A DNA stretch of 6,969 bases, from assembly GCA_026015225.1 (NCBI GenBank), contig JAOZGV010000109.1:1-6969 (forward strand), in the 5' to 3' direction. This DNA comes from Candidatus Bathyarchaeota archaeon (GTDB lineage Archaea; Thermoproteota; Bathyarchaeia; 40CM-2-53-6; RBG-13-38-9). The translations under genes were made by a program, and so were the position numbers. The notes beneath the pieces are model-generated. The model worked only from the letters and a program-made list of their open reading frames with translations. It had not been told where the DNA came from and did no database searches. Within the stretch, counting starts at the first letter, position 1. Each line of letters starts with the position of its first letter. Below, one piece after another: positions 1 to 5,973 of the stretch.

Positions 1-30
1 ACATGATGGATAAAGTATGAAGTTTTACTT

Positions 31-34
31 GAGG
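31..34 (+). promoter_or_regulatory. Shine-Dalgarno of the HEPN gene
   Basis: GAGG lies 4 bases before ATG 39 and 7 bases before ATG 42. The spacing slightly favours the second ATG, which would remove one Met. The promoter itself must lie before the window. Confidence 0.5.
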
Positions 35-38
35 AATA

Positions 39-1418
39 ATGATGTTAAAGGAATTTGAATATCAGGGTGAATGGTGGCTTCCTAACCAGATTGAGATAAG
101 AATTCCTGGAACTTTAAAATTTTCTCAAAATGAGGGTGCTAAATTAGAATTAATAGGTTCTTTTAAGGAATCTAAAAATCGGCATATATTTACAAATCCA
201 GAAATAATACTTGACATTTCTTCGGGAGGGAAGATTATCACACTTTATAGATGTTTTGAAACCGAATCGATTGTTAATATTCCAGGTTCGCTAAGATCTT
301 CCTTTTTTGTTCAAACAATTTTTATTGGCACACACTTTAATGAGATTCAGGAAACTAAATTCAAAAAAATGCGCATTCATTTTTCTAACCTAGACGAATG
401 GATCAATATCTCAGGGATCAATATTCGATCAGAAGATAAAGGTTGCTTGATAAAATATAAAATGCCAGAGTCTATCGAAGCAAACATAAAGAATGGATTT
501 AAAATACTTCTAAATCCTAGGATGCAAACCCAAAGTATGTCATTCGCTCAAAAAGAAATCAAAATACAACAAAAATGGGATATAGTAATTGAGCCAATAA
601 ATGACAAACATTTTGAAGATTATATAGAAATTATGTATACTATTCGAAATTTTCTCAGTCTTGGAATCAGTGAGGTGATAAATCCTACAAATATTGAAGG
701 AATTAAAGAGACTGATAATCAACCATCGCGTATTGAGGTTTTTTATAAGCTCCCACAACTTCAGGTGTCTAGAATAAAAATACCCCATGAAATGCTATTT
801 ACCTTTAAAAGTATATCTTCAAATTTTGAATCATACATTCAGAATTGGTATAATCTGATAGAATCTATAAGAACATTGTATGATCTTTATTTTGGAGTTT
901 TATATTCGCCTAAAATGTATCTGCGCCTCCAATTTCTCAGTTTGGTTCAAGGAATTGAATCTTATCAAAGAAAAAAAGGAAAAATGCGGTATATAATAAA
1001 TCCAAAAAAACATAAACAGCAAGTCGAAAAAATTCTAGAGTCCACCTATAGTGAATTTAGGGATTGGTTGAGAATGGAATTATCCAATAGCAATCAACCT
1101 AGTTTGCAGGATAGATTGAGAGATATTATTGATTCCAACTTACAGATTTTCGGAGATTATTTAGAAAGTCATGAAGATCAATACGAATTTATAAGGAAGG
1201 TTAAGGATTCAAGACATTTTTATATTCATGGGGATAAAGAGGATGAGAGAAAAGCCATACCTGAAGGAGAACTTTATCCTTATATATGGCGATTAAAGAT
1301 ATTGGCGGAAATCCTTTTACTAAAAGAATTAGGTTTTCAAGAAGACGAGATCATAGGATTTTTAGATAGACGATATTTGTATGAAAAAAATCAATGGTCT
1401 AATTCACGCGTACGCTAA
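39..1418 (+). CDS. ApeA-like HEPN-domain protein, probable antiviral RNase
   Basis: This 459-residue soluble protein has two parts. Residues about 6-290 match the ApeA N-terminal domain pattern: GEWWLP at 10-15, a run of beta strands, IGTHF at 96-100, and a conserved Trp at 121 in LDEW. Residues about 295-455 form an all-helical HEPN domain. It opens with FLSLVQGIES (299-308, conserved Glu307) and ends with the R-x4-H motif Arg392...His397, inside SRHFYIHG. In the family this motif cleaves RNA. ApeA proteins protect bacteria from phage as single genes, so abortive-infection-type defence is inferred here. No signal peptide or membrane segment is seen. Two adjacent ATGs (39 and 42) are possible starts; GAGG at 31-34 lies 4 and 7 bases before them, so 42 may be the true one. 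Hand-counted samples give about 25-33% G+C, lower than the gene at 1959-3062, which would fit transfer. The domain call is good; the defence role is inferred. Confidence 0.82.
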   Translation: MMLKEFEYQGEWWLPNQIEIRIPGTLKFSQNEGAKLELIGSFKESKNRHIFTNPEIILDISSGGKIITLYRCFETESIVNIPGSLRSSFFVQTIFIGTHFNEIQETKFKKMRIHFSNLDEWINISGINIRSEDKGCLIKYKMPESIEANIKNGFKILLNPRMQTQSMSFAQKEIKIQQKWDIVIEPINDKHFEDYIEIMYTIRNFLSLGISEVINPTNIEGIKETDNQPSRIEVFYKLPQLQVSRIKIPHEMLFTFKSISSNFESYIQNWYNLIESIRTLYDLYFGVLYSPKMYLRLQFLSLVQGIESYQRKKGKMRYIINPKKHKQQVEKILESTYSEFRDWLRMELSNSNQPSLQDRLRDIIDSNLQIFGDYLESHEDQYEFIRKVKDSRHFYIHGDKEDERKAIPEGELYPYIWRLKILAEILLLKELGFQEDEIIGFLDRRYLYEKNQWSNSRVR

Positions 1419-1448
1419 ATAAAAGTTAAGCTCGTACGTTAAATAATA
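1408..1448 (+). repeat. Imperfect direct repeat at the end of the HEPN gene
   Basis: The block CGTACGCTAAATAA (1409-1422) recurs as CGTACGTTAAATAA (1433-1446), 24 bases downstream with one mismatch. The first copy includes the TAA stop codon. It could be a small duplication or a trace of insertion next to the gene. No function is evident. Confidence 0.5.
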
Positions 1449-1471
1449 ATTTATAAAATCATTTAGAAATT

Positions 1472-1500
1472 TTAAGAATATACTTAATGTATTCTTTTAA
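1472..1500. terminator. Possible bidirectional terminator between convergent genes
   Basis: AAGAATA (1474-1480) pairs perfectly with TATTCTT (1490-1496) around a 9-base loop, and TTTT follows on the + strand. The stem sits in the 94-base gap between the stops of the HEPN gene (+) and the EF-Tu-domain-like gene (-), where a terminator serving both strands is expected. The stem is AT-rich and weak, so the call rests on position as much as on sequence. Confidence 0.4.
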
Positions 1501-1512
1501 GTACATGCCCCA

Positions 1513-1770
1513 TTATTTGATGGGTTTGTAGACTTTTGCATTCTCTTTTACTTCGTTCTTAACTTTAATTCTTACAGATTGACCTGCCTCTGCCATCTCT
1601 ACATCATTATAAACTACTTGCATGGACTCTATTTTTTGCTCAAAGAGTGTGTTTTCATCTTGAAATACGACTGTATCACCAATCTTTATTTCATCATTTA
1701 ATTTGATACCAGCAATACCTGTTTTAGGATGGAAATTAGTAACTACCCCAATTTCTTTTTCAAATTCCAT
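1513..1770 (-). CDS. Stand-alone EF-Tu domain-2-like (translation factor-like) small protein
   Basis: This 85-residue protein is one small beta barrel resembling domain 2 of translational GTPases, without the GTPase domain. Visible family features are an N-terminal strand EIGVVTNFHPKTGIAGIKL (6-24), IGDTVVF (30-36), the conserved FEQKIESMQV (43-52), and MAEAGQSVRIKV (59-70), where EF-Tu has the aAGdnvg segment. Proteins of this size and pattern are widespread in archaea and usually annotated 'translation elongation factor-like protein'; their biochemical role is not known to me. The ATG start is firm: GAGGGG lies 6 bases upstream on the coding strand. It follows the 367-residue gene in the same direction, 188 bases on, but has its own TATA-like element, so it is probably a separate transcript. 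It is acidic-to-neutral, cytosolic, and has no membrane segment. Confidence 0.85.
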   Translation of the reverse strand: MEFEKEIGVVTNFHPKTGIAGIKLNDEIKIGDTVVFQDENTLFEQKIESMQVVYNDVEMAEAGQSVRIKVKNEVKENAKVYKPIK

Positions 1771-1774
1771 AATT

Positions 1775-1783
1775 CTCCCCTCT
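1775..1783 (-). promoter_or_regulatory. Strong Shine-Dalgarno for the EF-Tu-domain-like gene
   Basis: On the minus strand this reads AGAGGGGAG, ending 4 bases before the ATG at 1770. It fixes that start and indicates leadered translation. Confidence 0.75.
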
Positions 1784-1815
1784 TTATTATTTAGTCAGAT
1801 TATTGAAGATAAAAA

Positions 1816-1830
1816 TTTATTTAAAAAGTT
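1816..1830 (-). promoter_or_regulatory. TATA-like box for the EF-Tu-domain-like gene
   Basis: The minus strand reads AACTTTTTAAATAAA, an A/T box 46-60 bases ahead of the ATG. Transcription starting about 25 bases downstream would leave a leader of about 20-25 bases that includes the Shine-Dalgarno. The surroundings are AT-rich, so the exact box is uncertain. Confidence 0.4.
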
Positions 1831-1958
1831 CAAATCAATTTTAAATTCCCAATATCATTAATTATTCTTTTTTATATCGTGGTGCGAACGCTCAAGCTGA
1901 GCTAAACTCAATTTGAATTGAAATTACTCACTAATGATGAATAGGAAATCACGCGGGC

Positions 1959-3062
1959 TCAGATCAAGTGTTGAAAGAAATAGTCTATGTATTGATATAG
2001 TGCTGAAATCGTGATCTCTCTTTCCTGCCAGTATTGATCAACCACCCATAAAACGGATCCAAGCCCCGTAAGATAATGGGGGTCATAGCTTCCTTGGTAT
2101 AGGTCGCATAATGCTCTAACAAGAAATCGTCCGATTCGCTCCCGTTCTGTTTGCGTATTGAGCATACTAGCTAAACAAGTAACTGTTGGTTCTACCTCAA
2201 AACTAGAAAAAATATCATAGAACCGAGTGTATTCTTTAACTGTTTTTATTGACGTATTATTTAGAATCACGGTTTCGGCTTTTTTATCATCCATAAAGGT
2301 GATCCATGAATTTATTAAGTGAGAATGTTCTTCATGAGTAAAGAGCTGACGTACGCGTTCAATAGCATATCTAGTGATAGTGTGATGTAAGTTTATTATT
2401 CCACTACCGCTAACCGATCTTAACATATGATCAGTTTGAGTTTCTGATCCCTTCTGCGTCTGTAGCTTTGGGGTCTCGTTAAATTGACCTTTACAGAAAT
2501 AATAGGCCAATGTTACAAGACCTGGCCAGGGATCCTGATCCTTTCGCTCCATTATCTCCAACAGAATAAAAGCTGTACAAGAGATTGAGTGGCCTAAAGA
2601 ATTATCCAGGTATCCACTTCCAATAAGTAGGAGTTTCCGTGCAAGCTCTTCGGTATGACCTAGTGTATGCAATTTGTACAATAGAGCAGCAGTCTTTTCC
2701 CAATCCTGATCCTTTAGTGCCGATTCAACGTCTTTAAATGAAACTTGAGAAATGGGCAACGTTATTTTGGGTAAAATTTCCAATTTGGTCCTTCTTGCAT
2801 ACTCGTTAACTTCAAGATTAACTAATGGCGAGATCTCGTCTTTTTCTAAGTATCGAACAAGCTCCCGGTAAATGCGATACATTTTAGGCAGATGAGGATT
2901 GATATAAGGTGGATTTTGAACTCGCTGTGCTATTGGGAAAAGAGAGTCATGAATCTTCCATGAGTCAATACCCAGGTTTACCTTCTTTTGGAATAATTCA
3001 ATCGCTTTCTTCGCATCCGACGCGTCAATGGCGTCTAACAGATTATTTATTACCTTAGACAT
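1959..3062 (-). CDS. Unassigned 367-residue His- and aromatic-rich soluble protein
   Basis: I do not recognise this family. The protein appears largely helical, with no signal peptide or convincing membrane segment. The N-terminal part (about 5-95) has NPPYINPHLPKMYRIYREL at 50-68, an unusual Pro/His/Tyr-rich segment. The middle has LGHSISCTAFILLEIMER (156-173) and DPWPGLVTLAYYFCKG (177-192). Then come INLHHTITRYAIERVR (223-238), with a His226-His227 pair, and DPHYLTGLGSVLWVVDQYW (327-345). Many His (38, 57, 136, 158, 226, 227, 329) and Cys (162, 190, 319) fall in these dense segments. That pattern would suit a metal-binding or redox protein, loosely reminiscent of questin-oxidase-type helical proteins, but this is speculation. 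Coding is well supported: a long open frame, and about 42-45% G+C in two hand-counted samples, richer than its neighbours. A weak GGTGG lies 10 bases before the ATG. It is divergent from the DUF2156 gene. Confidence 0.75.
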   Translation of the reverse strand: MSKVINNLLDAIDASDAKKAIELFQKKVNLGIDSWKIHDSLFPIAQRVQNPPYINPHLPKMYRIYRELVRYLEKDEISPLVNLEVNEYARRTKLEILPKITLPISQVSFKDVESALKDQDWEKTAALLYKLHTLGHTEELARKLLLIGSGYLDNSLGHSISCTAFILLEIMERKDQDPWPGLVTLAYYFCKGQFNETPKLQTQKGSETQTDHMLRSVSGSGIINLHHTITRYAIERVRQLFTHEEHSHLINSWITFMDDKKAETVILNNTSIKTVKEYTRFYDIFSSFEVEPTVTCLASMLNTQTERERIGRFLVRALCDLYQGSYDPHYLTGLGSVLWVVDQYWQEREITISALYQYIDYFFQHLI

Positions 3063-3072
3063 TTTTCTGGAT

Positions 3073-3077
3073 CCACC
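3073..3077 (-). promoter_or_regulatory. Weak Shine-Dalgarno for the 367-residue gene
   Basis: On the minus strand GGTGG, followed by ATCC, lies 10 bases before the ATG at 3062. It resembles the GGTGATC part of the archaeal consensus and supports this ATG, though the spacing is long. Confidence 0.4.
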
Positions 3078-3125
3078 AAATTAGCAAGAAGATAATTGAT
3101 GAAATATTCTGGACAAATCTGATTG

Positions 3126-3139
3126 TATTTTATTTAATA
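3126..3139 (-). promoter_or_regulatory. TATA-like box for the 367-residue gene
   Basis: The minus strand reads TATTAAATAAAATA, 64-77 bases before the ATG. Initiation about 25 bases downstream would give a leader of some 40 bases. It is one of several A/T runs in this gap, so confidence is modest. Confidence 0.35.
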
Positions 3140-3172
3140 TTTTAGAGTTACTAATTTTTTGTCTTCATGTCT

Positions 3173-3202
3173 CGCTAAAATGAGAGGTACTTAAATTTAG
3201 CG
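3173..3202. promoter_or_regulatory. Inverted repeat in the divergent promoter region
   Basis: CGCTAAA (3173-3179) and TTTAGCG (3196-3202) are exact 7-base inverted repeats with 23 bases from start to start, close to two helical turns. They lie between the 367-residue gene (-) and the DUF2156 gene (+), just ahead of the latter's TATA-like box. A dimeric regulator binding here could control one or both genes. Confidence 0.4.
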
Positions 3203-3203
3203 C

Positions 3204-3217
3204 GTATATTTATTATT
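3204..3217 (+). promoter_or_regulatory. TATA-like box for the DUF2156 gene
   Basis: GTATATTTATTATT lies 33-46 bases before the ATG at 3250. Initiation about 25 bases downstream, near 3235-3240, gives a very short leader with no Shine-Dalgarno, consistent with near-leaderless starting at 3250. Confidence 0.45.
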
Positions 3218-3249
3218 GTCATTTTCAGACATGGTTGGTTTGAAATTCA

Positions 3250-4149
3250 ATGCATGAAAATTTTGGTTTGCCTGAGTGTCCAAATATGAGAAAGATCTCG
3301 ATAAAGGACCGCCCTTTTTTAAAGAAGGTTTTTTCTGACTATCAACCACAAATATCGGAATATACTTTCACGAATCTATGGATTTGGAGAAATTATAAAC
3401 CCGCCTTCCTTTCCCAATTAGATGACACGATTCTTTTATTTAGAGAAAAAAATGAAGGCCTATTTCTACTTCCTCCGGTAGGAAAACTAAATATCACTGA
3501 AATTTTTAAGAAAGTCAAGAAAAGAAGAATAAAAAATCTAAGAGGATTTTATGGGATCTCAAAAGAAGATGCGCATGCCCTTGATAAAAAAAGTACTAAA
3601 ATAAAATCTGACCGCGATAATTGGGATTACGTTTACTTGGTTGAAAATCTGATTAATCTTGAAGGTTCTAAGTACAGAAAAAAACGTCAAAATATAAATC
3701 AATGCCTCGAAGAAAATGAGTGTTCGTATAGACTCATTAAATCCAATATCATTGATGATTGCAGAGAGCTTCAGACAGAATGGTGTAATATAAGAGAGTG
3801 TGAAAATAACCCTGGATTATTGGGAGAGAATAAAGCTATTAAAGAACTGTTGGATGTTTACGATCGACTAGGAGTTTTTGGAAACGCAATATATATCGAT
3901 GGAGAACTTGAAGCATTTACTATTGCTGAGTCTCTAAACGAAAATACTGCTGTAATACATTTTGAAAAAGCCAATCCGAATATTCGAGGACTCTATCAAC
4001 TCATAAATCAATGGTTCTGTAGGAATAGTCTACGAAAATTCGTTTACGTCAACAGAGAACAGGACTTGGGCATAAAAGGTTTGAGGAGATCAAAAGAAGA
4101 GTATTTTCCGCATCATATGGTTGAAAAATATTTGGCTGAAGTTAGCTAG
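3250..4149 (+). CDS. DUF2156 protein, phosphatidylglycerol lysyltransferase C-terminal-like
   Basis: This 299-residue soluble protein matches the GNAT-fold family found as the catalytic half of MprF-type lysyl-phosphatidylglycerol synthases, here without any membrane half. Typical segments are SEYTFTNLWIWR (36-47), WDYVYLVENLINLEGSKY (125-142) followed by the basic KYRKKRQNIN stretch, and the C-terminal block from VNREQDLG (267-274) through GLRRSKEEYFP (277-287). The family may transfer an amino acid from tRNA to a lipid or other acceptor, but the substrate of stand-alone versions is not established. Length is normal. The start is ATG 3250 if transcription begins near 3237; ATG 3286 (MRKISIKD) is an alternative nearer to where relatives begin. 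The gene is divergent from the 367-residue gene. Its TAG stop shares the tetranucleotide CTAG with the stop of the convergent ABC permease, so their 3' transcript ends must overlap. Confidence 0.85.
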   Translation: MHENFGLPECPNMRKISIKDRPFLKKVFSDYQPQISEYTFTNLWIWRNYKPAFLSQLDDTILLFREKNEGLFLLPPVGKLNITEIFKKVKKRRIKNLRGFYGISKEDAHALDKKSTKIKSDRDNWDYVYLVENLINLEGSKYRKKRQNINQCLEENECSYRLIKSNIIDDCRELQTEWCNIRECENNPGLLGENKAIKELLDVYDRLGVFGNAIYIDGELEAFTIAESLNENTAVIHFEKANPNIRGLYQLINQWFCRNSLRKFVYVNREQDLGIKGLRRSKEEYFPHHMVEKYLAEVS

Positions 4150-4937
4150 ACTATAAGCCTCCTCTTCATCAAGTTTATTGAAAGGATGGTCAGTATTACT
4201 GCGACACATATAAACCATATAAGACTTAATATAACTTGCGATTCTATCGCCCCCATTGTAAGGCTCCTTGTAATATATACTGCATGTGTCAGAGGAAAAA
4301 GGGTGAATGAAATAGACTGAATTGGTAAGGGAAGTACATGTAAGGGAAAGAATGTGCCACTGAACAGGAACATCGGTGTGATGAATAGGAAGGTTGGATA
4401 GTTAAAAAACTCTATTCTAGGAACAATAGCTGTAAAGCACATAGCAATCGCTGAGAAAGTTAATCCTACCAAGAATGAAAAAGGGATTATAAGAAGTGAT
4501 TCTGGAAATTTAACCAGTTGAAAGATTGAGACAACTAAGAGTATGATAGAAGCATTTATGATGCTCTTTGTTGACCCCCAGAGGATCTCACCGAATATTA
4601 CTTCATCCATATTTAAAGGAGTACTGATTATCGCATCGAAGGTTTTTTGGTAATACATTCGTACAAATGAAGCGAATGTACACTCAAAAAAAGCTGAGTT
4701 CATCATTGAGATACTGATTAGAGCTGGCGCAATAAATACAGGGTAAGGAACTCCCTCCATCTCTCTAACAAAAAGCCCTAATCCAAACCCAATACCCAAA
4801 AGGTACAATATGGGTTCAAAGAAAGGTGGGATGAAATTCACCTTTATTGTTTTCATAAATACTTCCATATTTCTGAGCCAAACTTTCCAAACTCTGTATG
4901 AAATGTTAGGTATCTTGAAATAATTTTGTACCCGCAA
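4146..4937 (-). CDS. ABC-2 type transporter permease, NodJ-like
   Basis: This 263-residue integral membrane protein is the channel half of an ABC exporter. About six hydrophobic segments are visible, near residues 36-57, 66-88, 121-140, 146-172, 180-200 and 234-256. The cytoplasmic loop ARMxxQKTFDAIISTPL (here 93-107, followed by GEILWGSTKS at 116-125), the PMFLFSGTFFP motif (188-198) and the basic tail MKRRLIV are typical of the ABC2_membrane family in its NodJ branch. Substrate is unknown; rhizobial NodJ exports lipo-chitooligosaccharide, but archaeal relatives should not be assumed to. The start is TTG at 4937, one base after the ATPase stop. GAGGGA lies 6 bases before it and overlaps the end of the ATPase gene, so translation is probably coupled. 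The next in-frame ATG (codon 24) lacks a ribosome site and would remove conserved N-terminal sequence. The gene is convergent with the DUF2156 gene. Confidence 0.9.
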   Translation of the reverse strand: MRVQNYFKIPNISYRVWKVWLRNMEVFMKTIKVNFIPPFFEPILYLLGIGFGLGLFVREMEGVPYPVFIAPALISISMMNSAFFECTFASFVRMYYQKTFDAIISTPLNMDEVIFGEILWGSTKSIINASIILLVVSIFQLVKFPESLLIIPFSFLVGLTFSAIAMCFTAIVPRIEFFNYPTFLFITPMFLFSGTFFPLHVLPLPIQSISFTLFPLTHAVYITRSLTMGAIESQVILSLIWFICVAVILTILSINLMKRRLIV

Positions 4938-4938
4938 T

Positions 4939-5847
4939 TCAATCCCTCAAAATTTTTCCTGTGAGCGTAAGAAAAACATCCTCTAAAGAGGCTTGTCTTA
5001 TTATTACTTTATCAAGTTTGCATCTTTGCATAAGCTTCGAAGCAAATTTTTTAGGTTCTTTTGTAAATATGTGTACCCTATCGCCGAATTCCTCGTAACT
5101 CATTTTATTTTCAAGAATACAAGTTAATGTTTCAGGTTTGTTATCGACCTCTATGATTTCAGATCCTATGTATTTTTGCACAAGTCCTTGCGGATCTCCT
5201 TTAACAATTATTTTACCGAGATCCATAATAACCAACCTATCGCATAGTTGCGATGCTTCCTCCATATAGTGAGTAGTCAGCACTACTGTAACACCCTCTC
5301 GCTTCAAACTCATTATTTTCTCCCAGATCAAATGTCTTGCTTGTGGATCTAGACCTGTCGTAGGCTCATCTAGGATCAAGATTTCTGGTTCGTTAATCAA
5401 AGCCCTAGCCAAAATTAACCTTCTTTTCATTCCGCTTGAAAGTTTTTCAATAATTACGTTTTTTTTATCTTCGAGTTGAACAAACTTTAACAACTCTTGA
5501 GCTCTGCTTTTGCCCTCCCTTTTTGGGATACCATAGTACCTAGCATATGTCATTAAATTTTTAAAGACGGTAAAATCTGGATCCAGGTTATTTTCCTGAG
5601 GCACTACGCCTAGAAGCTCCTTCACTTCTCGAGGTTGTTCTTCGGCATCTATCCCATTCACCTTCAAACTGCCAGAAGTCTTCGGAGAAACGCACTGAAT
5701 TATTCTCATGGTTGTTGTTTTACCAGCCCCATTCGGTCCTAGAAATCCAAAACACTCCTTCTTTCTAATATTAAAGTCTATATTATCTACCGCTAGAAAG
5801 TCGTCAAATTTTTTTGTTAATCCTTTGGCTGAAATTACAGGCATCAT
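4939..5847 (-). CDS. ABC transporter ATP-binding protein, NodI-like
   Basis: This 302-residue protein is the nucleotide-binding half of the exporter whose permease follows one base downstream. All ATPase motifs are visible: Walker A GPNGAGKT (37-44), Q-loop Gln84 in VVPQENNLDPDFTV, signature LSSGM (136-140) followed by KRRLILARAL, Walker B ILILDE (156-161), D-loop GLD (165-167), and switch His193 in TTHYMEEA. GLDPQARHLIWEKI (165-178) and the residue pattern around it are characteristic of the NodI/DrrA-type ABC-2 ATPases. Residues about 215-302 form the usual C-terminal accessory domain. The signature has Ser138 where the consensus LSGGQ/LSGGM has Gly. Two adjacent ATGs (5847, 5844) begin the frame with no Shine-Dalgarno nearby, and an A/T box lies about 20-30 bases upstream, suggesting a leaderless message. 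Length is normal, and the ATPase-permease assignment is firm; the cargo is unknown. Confidence 0.93.
   Translation of the reverse strand: MMPVISAKGLTKKFDDFLAVDNIDFNIRKKECFGFLGPNGAGKTTTMRIIQCVSPKTSGSLKVNGIDAEEQPREVKELLGVVPQENNLDPDFTVFKNLMTYARYYGIPKREGKSRAQELLKFVQLEDKKNVIIEKLSSGMKRRLILARALINEPEILILDEPTTGLDPQARHLIWEKIMSLKREGVTVVLTTHYMEEASQLCDRLVIMDLGKIIVKGDPQGLVQKYIGSEIIEVDNKPETLTCILENKMSYEEFGDRVHIFTKEPKKFASKLMQRCKLDKVIIRQASLEDVFLTLTGKILRD
4943..4948 (-). promoter_or_regulatory. Shine-Dalgarno deciding the TTG start of the permease
   Basis: On the minus strand GAGGGA overlaps the last codons of the ATPase gene and ends about 6 bases before TTG 4937. It explains a non-ATG start and implies translational coupling of the two subunits. 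Confidence 0.65.
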
Positions 5848-5865
5848 ATTGAATTAATAAAAGTA

Positions 5866-5880
5866 ATTTTATTCTTAAAA
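5866..5880 (-). promoter_or_regulatory. TATA-like box for the ABC exporter operon
   Basis: On the minus strand CTTTTAAGAATAAAA lies about 20-33 bases before ATG 5847. With no Shine-Dalgarno between it and the ATG, this spacing would give a leaderless transcript. The A/T-rich background lowers certainty. Confidence 0.35.
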
Positions 5881-5960
5881 GAAGTTCTCCCTATTTTCTT
5901 AGTGTGCTCGATAAACTGAACTAACTGGAAAAATAAACGCTAGATTTATACAAAACGCCG

Positions 5961-5973
5961 TTATAAATTTATT
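5961..5973 (+). promoter_or_regulatory. TATA-like box for the secreted-protein gene
   Basis: TTATAAATTTATT contains the palindrome ATAAATTTAT (5963-5972). It lies 23-35 bases before the TTG at 5996, which is the spacing expected for a leaderless archaeal message. No Shine-Dalgarno is present. Confidence 0.5.

Larger units (their letters stand above)
1771..1958. other. Intergenic region with a GC hairpin and a + strand TATA-like box
   Basis: This 188-base gap lies between two minus-strand genes. It holds the Shine-Dalgarno and TATA-like box of the small gene. It also holds a short perfect hairpin GCTCA-AGC-TGAGC (1890-1902) and a second weak dyad, CAATTTGAATTG, near 1910. On the + strand, CTTTTTTATATC (about 1866-1877) looks like a good archaeal TATA box although no + strand gene follows. 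No T-tract terminator for the upstream gene is obvious. Confidence 0.4.

Noticed and set aside
540..788. Open frame of 82 codons on the minus strand
   Set aside because: It lies wholly inside the HEPN gene, has no ribosome site, and its Phe/Tyr/Ile/Leu-rich translation is what AT-rich antisense gives.
1934..2006. C/D box guide RNA suggested by ATGATGA and a later CTGA
   Set aside because: About 70 bases separate the boxes, there is no clear D' or C' box at the expected spacing, and no terminal stem.
1934..2014. 26-codon + strand frame starting ATGATG, downstream of the orphan TATA box
   Set aside because: No ribosome site, a low-complexity Arg/Ser composition, and overlap with the well-supported 367-residue gene.
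4146..5847. Calling the ABC pair a Nod-factor exporter (nodI/nodJ)
   Set aside because: Sequence pattern is NodI/NodJ-like, but no nodulation genes are present and the family is widespread in organisms that make no Nod factor.
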